This document shows positions 1-9,683 of a stretch of 64,000 bases of DNA, one piece after another. The position numbers and the translations under genes were made by a program. The notes below the pieces were generated by a model. It was not told the origin of the DNA. It did no database searches and saw only the letters and a program-made list of their open reading frames with translations. Every line of letters begins with the position of its first letter. Position 1 is the stretch's first letter. This stretch comes from Tuctoria greenei (lineage: Eukaryota; Streptophyta; Magnoliopsida; Poales; Poaceae): assembly GCA_036927565.1 (NCBI GenBank), contig JAYESD010000008.1, positions 118,385,498-118,449,497 of the forward strand, in the 5' to 3' direction.

Positions 1-323
1 TATAGGGTGCTTAATAGCCCGAGACCACCCGTCAGGTCCTCATGAAATTGTAAACTGCCGGGCCTTAGCATATAAAAGAGCCGAGCAATCGCGAAGGACA
101 ACATAAGCTACACAGGAGACACTTTTACTCTCGCATACCCAGACACGCAATACAACACACAGACCCTGTGGACGTAGGGTGTTACGCTTCTGTGGTCCGA
201 ACCACGTAAATCTCATGTGTTCACCCTGATCTTAGTTCTTGAGTTTTCACCCCGCCTAACAAAGAACCTCCGCGGACTGCTCCATAGTAGTACCGGGGGA
301 AGTGTTGTTGCTACACTTCGACA
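1..323 (+). mobile_element. Tat gypsy 3' LTR, right part (left duplicate copy)
   Basis: Same sequence as 41792-42114. It contains a TATA box, tataaaag at 71-78, followed by a typical LTR leader, and ends in cttcgaca. The rest of the LTR lies left of the window. Confidence 0.75.
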
Positions 324-423
324 GTGTTGCTCGCCTGGACTTTGCCTCGACGTCTGCCTAGGCACGTAGACGTCCAAGTGTAGGGTGGGCGCCTAGGCAT
401 CCAGGCGTCCATTTAAAACACTG
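324..423 (+). mobile_element. hAT-like element right end (left copy)
   Basis: A GC-rich stretch of gcctaggcg-type motifs ends in aaaacactg and is followed by cactacc. It is the duplicate of 42115-42214, where the partner terminus can be identified at 9196. Confidence 0.6.
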
Positions 424-2253
424 CACTACCCATACTGCCCTATGTATGTGTACCCTCTTCCATTATTTAGATTAACAGAAGTTTCGTCATCTTCTCCAAT
501 ATGGTATCAGCTAGCCGATGGCAACGCATGGTCGGGCCGCTGCCACCGGCGGCCAGCGAGCCAATGGCAGCCCTCCTCCTGACCCCGCCACACTCTCGAT
601 CGAAGCTGTCGTCGTCCGCAGCTGCTGCCGACTACGCTCGCGTCCCCGCCATCTGCACTGGCCGATGTGCCACCGTCCCAGCCCTCACGATGCATCCTCG
701 ATCCAGGCCATCGCCAACCGCGCCTAGCCGATCGAGGCCACCACGCCCGCTTCCCCGCGGCCTGCGTCGGCCGGCGCGCAGCTGCCCTTATCCTCATTGG
801 CCACTGCCGTGCCCCTGCCTACGCCGGGCGTCGTCCTTGGACCAGGTGTTGTTTGGATCCGCCCCACCACCTGATCTCTGGATCTCCAATCTGAGCCTGT
901 TGTGGCTCAACTTGGCGGGCCGGTCGGATTTGAGCACCCACCACCCCTGGACCCGACACTGCCAGCCACTGGACCTGTTGTTGTCGGCCACTAGCTGGTG
1001 CCACCGCACCAGTTGGACCATCTTCACCGGCCGACGCGAGCACCAACTCTGTCGACCAGCGCATTGCCCCTGCCTCTACCCGTCGTGCATCGCCTCCTTT
1101 GGTCGTCACCTGTGTCGCTGCCCTCAGTGCGCGCCGCCGCCTTGATCGCATCCAATTCCACTTGTGTTGGTGATGCTAGCCGTTGCCGCCGCTGGTGTGG
1201 TGGTGGTGGTCCAGGCTTTGTTGAGGAATGGTGGTCCTGTATATGCGACCCGTGGACCGCTTGGCCCTGTCGATCTATCTATAAAACACAGAGACCAACC
1301 AAGTCACCTTGCTGCCTCCTTCGTCCGGGGGCACATTGCCACCAAGTCCATTACTCCCCTAGTCGACCTCCTGGCAACTCGGGCTTATGGCGAGCCCAGT
1401 TGTCCCATGCGCAGCGGCACTGCATGCTCAATCACCTCAAGCACGCCATTAGGTGGGTGACTCGGGTGCTTTCTACCACACCACTTCGGACATCGGTGTC
1501 CTCTCCTCCCATCCTCCTCACGCTTCCCATCCTTCCTCTATCATTGTCGGAAATAGTTATGTTCTTTCGATCACCTCAGTAGGTTATTCGGTTCTTCCTT
1601 GTCCTTTTCGTCTTCACAACGTTTGGTTATTCCTGACATCATCCAAAACTTTCTTTCTATTTGTCAGTTCATCATTTGATAGCAGGTGCTCTATAGAGTT
1701 TGGCCTCTTCAGCTTGTCCGTGAGGGATCTTGCCATCCGACATCTTCTCCTTCACTGTGACATGCGCGGGTTAGTGCACTAGCACGCTCTCCCACTGAGT
1801 CACTAGTATACCACCCTTCACTTCTCCACTAGGATCCCCGTCACGTCCACCCGATGGTGACTTGGTGGGTCGTTGGGATACTTCAACCTATTGAGCACTT
1901 CTCTGACCTCGCCTTCTTGTCGACTGCTTCTCTACTTCTCCGCCAACTACCTCCTTGTCAATCTGACCATATCGTCCTCTGTCCGTAGCTCACTCGCCGA
2001 TCTTCATTGACACCGTGATATGGAGGAGTATGCGACTCTGCTTGCCAACAATTTGGTGCCACGTCCCAACCATGACAACATTGTGACTAACAAGTGAATA
2101 TTCATGCACGAGAAAAAGGCAGATGACTTTCTGGAAAGGTAAAAGGCTCGGTGAGTTCTTCGGGGTTTTAATCACTGCGCCGAAGTTGACTATGACGAGA
2201 TTTTCAGTCTGGTCGTAAAGATGGCCACTGTTCGCACTATTCTATCAGTGGCT
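424..2253 (+). pseudogene. Degenerate copia element: LTR end, PBS, gag debris, RT fragment (left copy)
   Basis: Sequence 424-501 looks like the 3' end of an LTR ending in tctcca. It is followed by tggtatcagct, close to the usual copia primer-binding site for initiator-Met tRNA. A GC-rich, stop-ridden leader/gag-like stretch follows. At 2019-2255 the frames read as the start of copia reverse transcriptase, with NLVPRPNHDNIV and a block like RWVLRGFNHCAEVDYDEIFS that includes an in-frame stop. Protease and integrase are missing. The GC-rich open frames starting at 501 are not credible proteins. Confidence 0.65.
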
Positions 2254-2380
2254 TGTTGAGTTAATCACATATTCTAGAAATAATAAGTTAAAGTTAGAAT
2301 TTGAGTTCAGGTTAGATAAGAGTCTCAAACAGTTTTAGGAGTGTTCTCTATCTGTATTAGGTCTTTATATAGCTGGGCAC
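2254..2380 (+). mobile_element. LTR fragment of the small minisatellite-bearing LTR family, plus orientation
   Basis: Starts tgttgagttaatcac, which resembles the LTR start of the elements at 2381-3947 (opposite strand), 7509 and 29001. The next element inserted beside or inside it, so only 127 bp remain. Confidence 0.45.
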
Positions 2381-3947
2381 TTTTGGAATTTCGGGACTAA
2401 TTTCGATAATAAAGTTGCTTGATTTATTACTTGGGATGTCCTAGATATATATAAATTCTTACGGATAAGAAAACACCCCATAAACCGTTTATGACTCTTA
2501 CTCTAACTCTATCTCTAATAACTAATCGTGTCCGATCTGGACACCCCCAAATCTCTAGCTTATTCTAGAAAACGTGATTAACTTCAACACACCCCTTTAA
2601 TCACGTTTTCTAAGACACACTAATTTAGGATATAGACACACTACACCTCCCAAGACGAACACATGATCTTGGATGACTATGGGACGAACACATCACCCCT
2701 TGGGACGAACATATCATCCCCAAGACGAACACATCATCTCGTACACTAATACCTATGAGACGAACACATCATCCACTGGGATGAACACATCATCCCAAAC
2801 ATGAATTTGAGTGGGACGAACACATCATCCACTGGGACGAACACATCATCTCAAACACTCTCACCAGATCATGCCCACATCACTTCACCAGACCAAGCCC
2901 ACCATAGCATCAAATCACCAAACCTGAGCCCACCAGAGGCCCAAGCCCAGAGAGATTGCAGTCTTCTCACAGGCCTCACCACAATGGCTCAGCCTAGTCC
3001 AGTACAAACATCCTCGCCTGGCCCAGACCAGCAATACTCCACTTGTGGGAGAGACCAACTTCCTTCCCTGTTCGGTCCTCTTCCTCCATCATCACGTGAG
3101 CACAGGAACTCTGTTTCAACTGTTTGCCCACAAGTAAGCAACGACTAGCTCTGCTCATCCACGCGGTCTCCACGGAGTATGTGGTGCTTAAGGAAACATC
3201 ATTAAGGACCACCTCAACAACTTCTTTTATTGCATGCAGTAGCAAGGTGAGGCGGGCCGGCTGCTCCTGAACACAACACCGCTGAAACAACATCGACAAT
3301 CTGCCAGTCTCTGCCCACCTCGATCTGCTGAGCCGGAGCACTGCCTTCGACAACGTCCCTCCTGCCAGAACAGCCCAGCTTGACGCGCGTGCTGTGCCGC
3401 GTTGCTGAAGTCACGCGCACCTGTGCTGACTCCCGTCGTCCGCCGAATCATCGGCCCGAGTGCCGAATCTTGTGCGTCAGTGCGCCGCCCCGCACGACGC
3501 CCATGGATCTGCGCGACACCTCTGCACTCGTCGTCGTGCCTCGCCCTTCGATCTCTCTGTACGTGACGCTTGGTGCCTCTCGCCAAAACCCCCACCTATC
3601 TCGCACGCTTGCCCGCGCCTCTAGCATCGTCGACTCCCGGCGGATCGAGCACTTCTCCCGTTCAGACTCGTCAAATTCGTGGCCACCCCCGGGAACACCA
3701 CCCGAGGCCAGATCTAAAATCCCAACTCTGATGCTAATTGTTGGAATTCTGGGACTAATTTCGGTAATAAAATTGCTTGTTTTATTCCTTGGGATGTCCC
3801 AGATATATATAGACTCTTACAGATAAGAAAACACCCCATAAACCGTTTTTGACTCTTACTCTAACTCTATCTCTAATAACCAAACGTGTCCAATCTGGAC
3901 ACCCCCTGATCTCTAGCTTATTATAGAAAACGTGATTAACTTCAACA
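2381..3947 (-). mobile_element. Small non-coding LTR retrotransposon (mini-LTR a)
   Basis: Two LTRs of 209 bp (2381-2589 and 3739-3947) run from TGTTGG to CTTCAACA on the plus strand. Flanks are ggcac and gtcac, a 5-bp target duplication with one change. Read on the minus strand, the site next to the 3739 LTR, attagcatcagagttgg, is a decayed Met-tRNA primer-binding site. The 1.15-kb interior has no credible gene. It holds a GC-rich leader (3400-3735) and a degenerate tandem motif around gacgaacacatcatcc (2650-2850). It therefore needs proteins from elsewhere to move. Confidence 0.75.
2650..2850. repeat. Minisatellite of mini-LTR a
   Basis: At least five imperfect copies of a unit containing gacgaacacatcatcc, spaced about 20-50 bp. 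In element orientation it lies just before the 3' LTR, the same position as the different minisatellites in the related elements at 7100-7460 and 36115-36395. Confidence 0.7.
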
Positions 3948-3954
3948 GTCACAA

Positions 3955-4061
3955 GGTTCATTAGTCGACTATAGTCGTCTGGGTCGACTAGGATGATTAG
4001 TTGTCGACGAGGGCGATTTGTCGACCCCTAGTCATCCTGGTATTTTGGAGGACATTTCTAG

Positions 4062-4148
<87 letters not shown>

Positions 4149-4328
4149 CACATATAATTTTATGGTAGCAGCAATAAAACATAGAGATTAAAATTACAAA
4201 GTTAAGTACAGAAATTGCATACCTGTAGGTTCATTAGTCGCCTAGTCAACCCTAGGACGATTAGTCGTCGACTAGGGCGATTAGTCGACCTGTAGTTGTC
4301 CTGGTATTTTGGAGGACATTTCTAGTCG

Positions 4329-4415
<87 letters not shown>

Positions 4416-4425
4416 GGACATTTCT
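3955..4425. repeat. 273-bp-period duplication with two (TA)n tracts
   Basis: The block starting ggttcattagtcg at 3955 recurs at 4228. Each copy is rich in gtcgac/cgactag motifs and ends in ggaggacatttctagtc followed by a (TA)n tract (about 4064-4138 and 4332-4411). The gtcgactag-rich sequence resembles the subterminal regions of some plant DNA transposons, but no ends or target duplication are clear. Confidence 0.6.
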
Positions 4426-4429
4426 AGGT

Positions 4430-4511
4430 GTCGGTTGGCCGGCACCTAGGCATCCGGGCATCCAGTCCGTTGGCCGGCGCCTTGGTGTCCGGGCGCTTAT
4501 TCAAAACACTG
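4430..4511 (+). mobile_element. hAT-like terminus (left copy; right copy 44353-44434)
   Basis: GC-rich cctaggc/ccgggcgc motifs end in caaaacactg, the same type of end as at 423, 36706 and 42214. The opposite end could not be placed. Confidence 0.45.
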
Positions 4512-4579
4512 TACCCTATATACATGTACTCTCTTCCATTATTCAGATTAACACAAGATTGATTTTGTCATGTTCTGCA
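4512..4579 (+). mobile_element. Degenerate copia 3' LTR end (left copy)
   Basis: The stretch taccctatatacatgtac through ttctgca resembles 428-501, including a shared ccattattcagattaac-type core. It appears to be the 3' LTR end of the same old copia element. Only 48 bp separate it from exon E. Confidence 0.5.
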
Positions 4580-4627
4580 ATAATACTAATGGCCATTATT
4601 TTTCATTCATCCTTGTTTGGAGATTAG

Positions 4628-5175
4628 AAGTCCTCAGGTTCCACAGTTCCAATAGTTCTTGTAATCAACAAGGTGGATTGTGCACCATTTGTTTCTGGAG
4701 AACAATTTGAACAATTCAGTGGCCTCTTCAAAAAGCATGTGCACACGTGTGCTGTCACTGGCAAAGGCATTTCAGAATTGGAGAGTGCTGTTATTGAGGT
4801 CAGGAGTGTTGAGGCTGTACCTTCTGGGGGGCGGCGGTGGACTGTAAACCAGGTAACTTTTTATGTTCAACTTGTTCAAAGCAGTTGTCGGTTATGTTAT
4901 AAGATTGCCTGTTCTGTAAACCAGGTGCTTTATCTGAAAGATTGCTTACTGCCTTCTCGTTCCATTTTGTGTTTCTGTAGAGACAATTCGAACAGCTCGT
5001 TAGGACCCGAGAAGCTTTCTTGCGACTGGAGTCATCCATCGTTGAGCAGTTACCGTTGGACTTTTGGACTATAGACTTGAGGGAAGCTGCACTTGCTCTT
5101 GCAACGATCAGTGGAGAGGACATATCTGAAGAAGTTTTGAGTAGCATATTCAGCAAATTTTGTATTGGAAAATGA
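4628..5175 (+). CDS. MnmE: MnmE C-terminal exons E and F (copy 1)
   Basis: Exon E (4628-4852) and exon F (4981-5175) are the same two terminal exons as at 44551-45098 and nearly identical, introns and 3' flank included. The acceptor before E is gattag, the donor after E is cag/gtaact, and F ends in FCIGK then TGA. They lie upstream of exons A-D in this window, so they cannot be the 3' end of that gene copy. They are best read as the end of a first gene copy whose 5' exons lie left of position 1. The intron before exon E already holds the same transposon pile (1-4579) as the right copy, so those insertions predate the duplication. Confidence 0.88.
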
Positions 5176-6311
5176 TTCCCATGGCGCCTATTTTGTCGAC
5201 TCTTATCAGCCTTCTCAGTTTTGCTCTGGAAAATGATTCTTCATTTGACTTGGAAAAGGAAGATACTGACACGCAGAATGATCTCAACAGGCGCCATCAC
5301 TGAATTCCTATCATCTTAGTCATCATTATAATCTAGGAGATGCTGATTTGTACATTCGTGCTGGTTAGGACGTGTTCCGCTATGTAATCAAAATACTACA
5401 CTTACAGTTAATCCAGATTTACACGTACGCCATTTCGTAGGCCTGGTAATGGGCTGGGTTCAAAAACAATTTATTTGGAGTCATATCAAAAGCTAGACAA
5501 ACAAATTTGATCCGGTCTTAATCCTATCTAATCCTTTCACTTTTAGTTCATTTGTTACGCGCCGTCGGTCCATGGCGTCGTGGCCGTCAACCGGCATGGG
5601 GGCACGGATCCAATGCGGACTGCGGTTGATGGCACGCAACGGCAGCTTCAGTTGTGACCGGCATGGGCTGCCTCTGGTGTTGATGTCGGTAGAGACTTGT
5701 CAGCCTCTATCGCGTGGCTAATTATTCTCTGTTATAGGTGACATCTACAGCGAGGTGACCGGTGTTTTCGTTAATCTTAAAAATAGTGGGTCCAGTCTCT
5801 CATAGATGCTTACAAGGCAGAGTACGTGTGGTGAGTATCTGCGAGTTCATAGAGGTGTGTATATGTGCGTTACAGATGAAAGCGGGACCGGCTGTAGCGG
5901 CCCGCCCCACCGCCGCACGCGCCGCAATTTTCAAGCCTGCCGTTGTGGCAAGCCCGCTTCCCAGCCACGTTTCTAGCGGCGTCCGCTAGCTTGCGTTGTA
6001 GCTGGCCTCGACGCAGCAGGCGCTGCCCGCTTGGCACTGGTCTGTACTTTATTGGCTGGCCTAAGCTGCCCTCAACCAGCCAGTATTTTATTCCGGCATT
6101 TAAGAATTCAGAATTGTTAGATCTGCATTTTGCAGTTGTCTGTTTCTATTCAACTCACTCCTTCAGATAGAGAGGTGGTGAAGGGGTTAAATAAAAATAT
6201 GCATTAACTATAGGATACAGATCCAACGGGTGATGATGATTGATTGTATGGTTGCACCAAATATCTGATTGCATTCTAGTCGCTCTCTTTTATTATTTGC
6301 TATTAATGCTA
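5176..6311 (+). other. MnmE 3' flank, no recognised gene (left copy)
   Basis: Follows the MnmE stop codon. The first roughly 300 bp, AT-rich and without long frames, is the probable 3' UTR. From about 5540 to 6060 sequence is GC-rich without a protein I recognise. The site ctgcc at 6023-6027 is the unoccupied target of the solo LTR in the other copy. Confidence 0.5.
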
Positions 6312-7768
6312 TTTCCAGGGCGGCATGGATCCACGCGAGATCGAAAGGAATCAGTGGCTGCTGGCGAGGCGTCGGGGCAGGGGTCCAACATGAGCGCTCA
6401 AGCGGACAGACCGGGCGAATCCAGCCTGGATCTCAAGTGCGTCGGCACTGCTCGGGTCAGATCGACGGGAGGCTGGAGTCTCGTGCTCTACCGAGGCCAG
6501 CGTAGGGACCAGAAGCGGAGGGAGCTATGCCACGCGGCGCGTGCGAAGCCGCGGCTCAGGAAAGCTGAGGAGATCGGCGGCGAGGGCGTCGAAGAAAGCG
6601 CCGCGGGAAAACCAGTACCGCGTGTTCGGTGCCGGTAGGATTTGGGAGTGGTGATGAAGTGCGGATCCGTTTTCGTTTCTGCATGCGGTGATGCGCGCGC
6701 TGGACAGCAGGAGGAGATTCGTGGTTGTGGTGCCTTCAGGATGTGGGAGTCCCACGTGGGCCTGTCAGGAGATGTGTCTCTTTTCTACAGGAGACATGAT
6801 GCCTCGGCTACCATACTGCAGCGTGAACAGAGGACGCTGTTGTTTTTTTTTGTCTCAAGAAGCGTGCATTAATGGTAGTTGGTACGGCTGCTTGGGACAC
6901 CAAAGTCAGCAGTTGGGTTGTGCGAGCCCACGTGGAGAGAAGAGAAAAGCTGAGTTGGTGAATCAGACTGTGTTAGTGTTGGTCACGTACAAGGGATGTG
7001 TACTCAACGACGTGGCAGCGGTGGATCACGGCAACAGTGGTGGTCGTGAGCGAGGGTGTGCTCGAGATAAAGATGTGACCATCTCGAGTGTGTGATCGGA
7101 ATGAAGATGCGCTTATTCCGTGGTAGAGTGCAGGTTGAAGATGTGCCCAACCTAAACTCGTGAGCAGGATGAAGATGCATCGATCCTGGGGTCGAAGATG
7201 TGCCCAACCCAAATGTGTTCGGGATGGAAGTGTCCATGCCCAGGGGGTGTAGTTGCGTCCACTCCAGGATGAAAGCCCAAATTCTTCGAGGCGGATGTGT
7301 CTGTCTCAGGGGGTGTAGTTGTGTCCACCCCATGATGTAGTTGTGCCACCCAAAATTATGTTTGGGATGTAGTTGCGTCCATCCCAGGGGTTGAAGACGT
7401 GCTCAAATTCGTCTTCAGGATGTAGTGCCCATTCTGGGGGTGTAGTGCCCACCTTGAAAATGTATCTTAAATTAGCAAGAGTGTTCTAGAAAACAAGATT
7501 AGGGAGTGTGTTGAAATAATCTTGTTTTTTAGAATATTTTAAAGAAGAGTCCAAAATTAGTTTTAGAGAAGAGTCCTAGTACAAGTATAGATAAGAGTCC
7601 TAATTAGATTGTAGATAGAGTCTGAGACAAGTGTTTTAGATAGAGTCCAAATAGATTTGGGTCTGATCTTATCTGTAAGGGGTCTATATATACTTAAGCA
7701 CCCCAAGGAATAAATCGAAGCAACTTATAACAGAAAAATCATATCTATTTGCATCCGGATTTCCAACA
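6312..7768 (+). mobile_element. 5'-truncated LTR element of the minisatellite family (mini-LTR b)
   Basis: The right end is a 260-bp LTR, 7509-7768, from TGTTGAAATAATC to TTTCCAACA, preceded by a purine tract. Upstream, 7100-7460 holds the same kind of gggtgtagttgtgtcc repeats as the element at 29001-36593, and 6330-6620 is a GC-rich leader-like stretch. No 5' LTR is seen. The element starts abruptly where the segmental repeat ends, so a duplication breakpoint probably lies inside it. No gag or pol is recognisable. Confidence 0.7.
7100..7460. repeat. Minisatellite of mini-LTR b
   Basis: Imperfect copies of gggtgtagttgcgtcc, ggatgtagttgtg and related units lie directly before the 3' LTR. They closely match the repeats at 36115-36395. 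Confidence 0.75.
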
Positions 7769-7902
7769 TCCTATTACATTAGATTTCCTTTTTATTGAAA
7801 TCGTAAATCAATTTGTTTCTACTTCTCTAACAAGGCTGACCTAGGAAGTTCCCTGAAAGAGTCAAGTGCTCCAAGATCTGAATTTTATATGTTTGAATGT
7901 AG

Positions 7903-8997
7903 GGAGGATTTTCTACTCTAGTGAAATTGTTGAGGTCAAGGTGCATTGAGTTGCTAACTGAAATCGAGGCTCGTCTAGATTTTGAAGATGAGATGCCTCC
8001 TTTGGACACAAATATGCTTGTAAGCAAAATTAATTCTATGAGGCAAGAGGTTCAGGATGCTTTGGACACTTCGAACTATGATAAGCTATTACAATCTGGT
8101 CTGCAGGTACTTTTGACTTGTGTCATATACAAGCTATTCTCATCTCAAATTTGCAAAGAAATATAATAAAGTTGAGGGAATACATTGATAATTTTGTGCA
8201 GATTGCAATAATTGGTCGCCCAAATGTTGGCAAATCAAGCCTCCTTAATGCATGGAGCAAGGTATGTTCTTGGTGCTTGCGGCATATCTTGTTTTGTGTT
8301 CTTTTAATTGTAACTGGTGCTAATCCTTTATATTTTTGTACCTTCATGTATGAGAAATCACAAACTGTACCTTGCTTTGTAGTTTTCTTCAGTGAATTTA
8401 AGGAAAAAGACAATTTGGGAACAGCTATAGATACCTTAACGCCATGCATTTGTTTGGAGATGTAGAACCAGGCTACGTATTTGTGCAGAAGAGTCATCTC
8501 TTCTCTTACTATTGTGGATTATTGTGAAATCAGTTGACTGAAAATTACATATACTTCAAATAATGTTGGGTGTTGATGTGTTTTTTATTGCAATCATTAT
8601 AGTTGATATTGGGATTTAATCGTTTAGCTTGCAGAGTGAAAGGGCTATTGTTACTGAAATAGCTGGAACTACGCGGGATGTAGTAGAAGCAAATGTCTCA
8701 ATTCACGGCATCCCAGTTACACTTTTGGACACTGCTGGTATTAGAGAAACTGATGACATTGTGGAAAAAATAGGCGAGCCTTTTTTCTTTGAATACATTC
8801 AATGTTGCTTAAGGATCAATTTTATAGAAAAATGTTGGTCTTGTCTTGACATCTATCTTTGATTCTGCTCCTACATAGGCGTGCAAAGATCTGAGGCTGC
8901 TGCACTGGGATCTGATCAGATTATAATGGCAATAAGTGCAGTTGATGGGTGGACTGATGATGATACTAAACTTATTGAGCATGTTTTAAGTAATAAG
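7903..8997 (+). CDS. MnmE: MnmE/TrmE tRNA-modification GTPase, exons A-D (5'-truncated copy 2)
   Basis: MnmE with its partner MnmG installs the C5 aminomethyl-type modification on wobble U34 of certain tRNAs; plant nuclear copies are expected in mitochondria or plastids. Exons read from splice sites: A 7903-8106, B 8202-8261, C 8635-8773, D 8879-8997, phases 0,0,1,0. Exon A gives helical-domain sequence ending in NYDKLLQSGLQ. Exon B holds the P-loop GRPNVGKSS. Exon C holds the switch region TEIAGTTRD and G3 motif DTAG. Exon D is the segment after G3. No stop interrupts the joined 174 codons. The donor after exon C is GC, not GT. Exons for the N-terminal roughly 240 residues are absent upstream, where a retroelement LTR ends at 7768. 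The frame continues exactly into exon E' at 44551. Family assignment is firm; whether this copy is expressed is unknown. Confidence 0.9.
8774..8878 (+). other. Non-canonical GC-AG intron in MnmE
   Basis: The exon C reading frame reaches EKI followed by one G. Exon D resumes with gc gtg caa aga, giving G-V-Q-R, which fits the conserved family sequence. The only junction that keeps the frame puts the donor at gc (8774-8775, context atag/gcgagc) with acceptor tag at 8876-8878. GC-AG introns are a known minority class in plants and are spliced by the major spliceosome. Confidence 0.8.
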
Positions 8998-9363
8998 GTA
9001 TGTTTTGTTTAGTTCATCAGTTTTCCTGATAGTACTGGCTCCTTGAATATTCTTCCGCTATATTCGTTGAGTTTAATAACTTGTATTTGAGATCTTTCTT
9101 GTCAACTCACGAAATTGTACTTGTTGACCTTTGAACCTGTGATTTTTATTTCACATTGTGTAGTGTGAAAGGGTTTAATTTTGATTTCACACTACCAGCG
9201 CTTTTGAGGCGTCGCCTAGTCGCCGTTTAGGCGTCCATGCACTCTGGCCTGGACACCATACCTGCTCGTCTCGCCTGGAAGCACCCAAGCGTCCGTCGAG
9301 GACAACAAGGCGTCCCTGGGCACACTGGGCGTTGGCTTCAGGCGTCTGTCCAGGGCGCCAATT

Positions 9364-9561
9364 CACTTAACACTACATCCGGGCGATGATGTAGCGCACC
9401 ACTAAGGTGGTGGCGATCCGGCCCTTGCCCATTTAACACCACATCCGTGTTCTGATATGGCGCGCTACTAAGGCGATGACGACCCGACCCTCGCCCACTT
9501 AACACCATACCCGAGTTCCGGTATGGCGCATCGCTAAGAGGGTTACACCCTAACGAATTTC
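9364..9561. repeat. Three-copy 66-bp tandem repeat
   Basis: Units start at 9364, 9430 and 9496 with cacttaacac-like sequence followed by a gatgtagcgc/ggtatggcgc core. The third unit diverges at its end. The next stretch, 9562-9683, has no feature I recognise. Confidence 0.75.
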
Positions 9562-9683
9562 CAATGGATTTCATTTCTATGAGAACGGCTAAGTATAGTT
9601 GCTGGTTCGCCAAGCCTATCACAACCCCTCCTCCTTTATTCGGGCTTGGGACCGGCTATGTCATTGCAACATAGGCGGAGTTT

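Larger units (their letters stand above)
1..6311 (+). repeat. Segmental direct repeat, left copy (continues left of window)
   Basis: This stretch matches 41792-46754 in the same orientation. From the left it carries a Tat gypsy LTR end, a hAT terminus, degenerate copia sequence, a small LTR element, TA repeats, the MnmE exons E-F and about 1.1 kb of 3' flank. Homology stops at about 6311, where a different retroelement begins. Relative to the right copy it has 1.8 kb more at 2518-4324 and lacks a 507-bp solo LTR at 6023-6027. Confidence 0.95.

Noticed and set aside
318..423. A complete ~100-bp MITE with cagtgtt...aacactg ends
   Set aside because: The immediate flanks (cacttcga and cactaccc) do not form a good 8-bp duplication, while cactacc does pair with the flank at 9190. 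The first cagtgtt is more likely the junction with the Tat LTR end.
501..1582. Long GC-rich open frames on both strands (and their copies at 42292-43373)
   Set aside because: They overlap in several frames, match no protein family, follow a copia primer-binding site, and differ between the two copies by many residue changes without constraint. They are decayed leader/gag sequence.
3997..4461. Open frames encoding Ile-Tyr repeats
   Set aside because: Direct translation of (TA)n microsatellites.
4800..5156. Minus-strand frame of 118 codons conserved in both duplicates (and 44723-45079)
   Set aside because: Antisense to MnmE exons E-F; it is conserved only because the exons and the duplication are.
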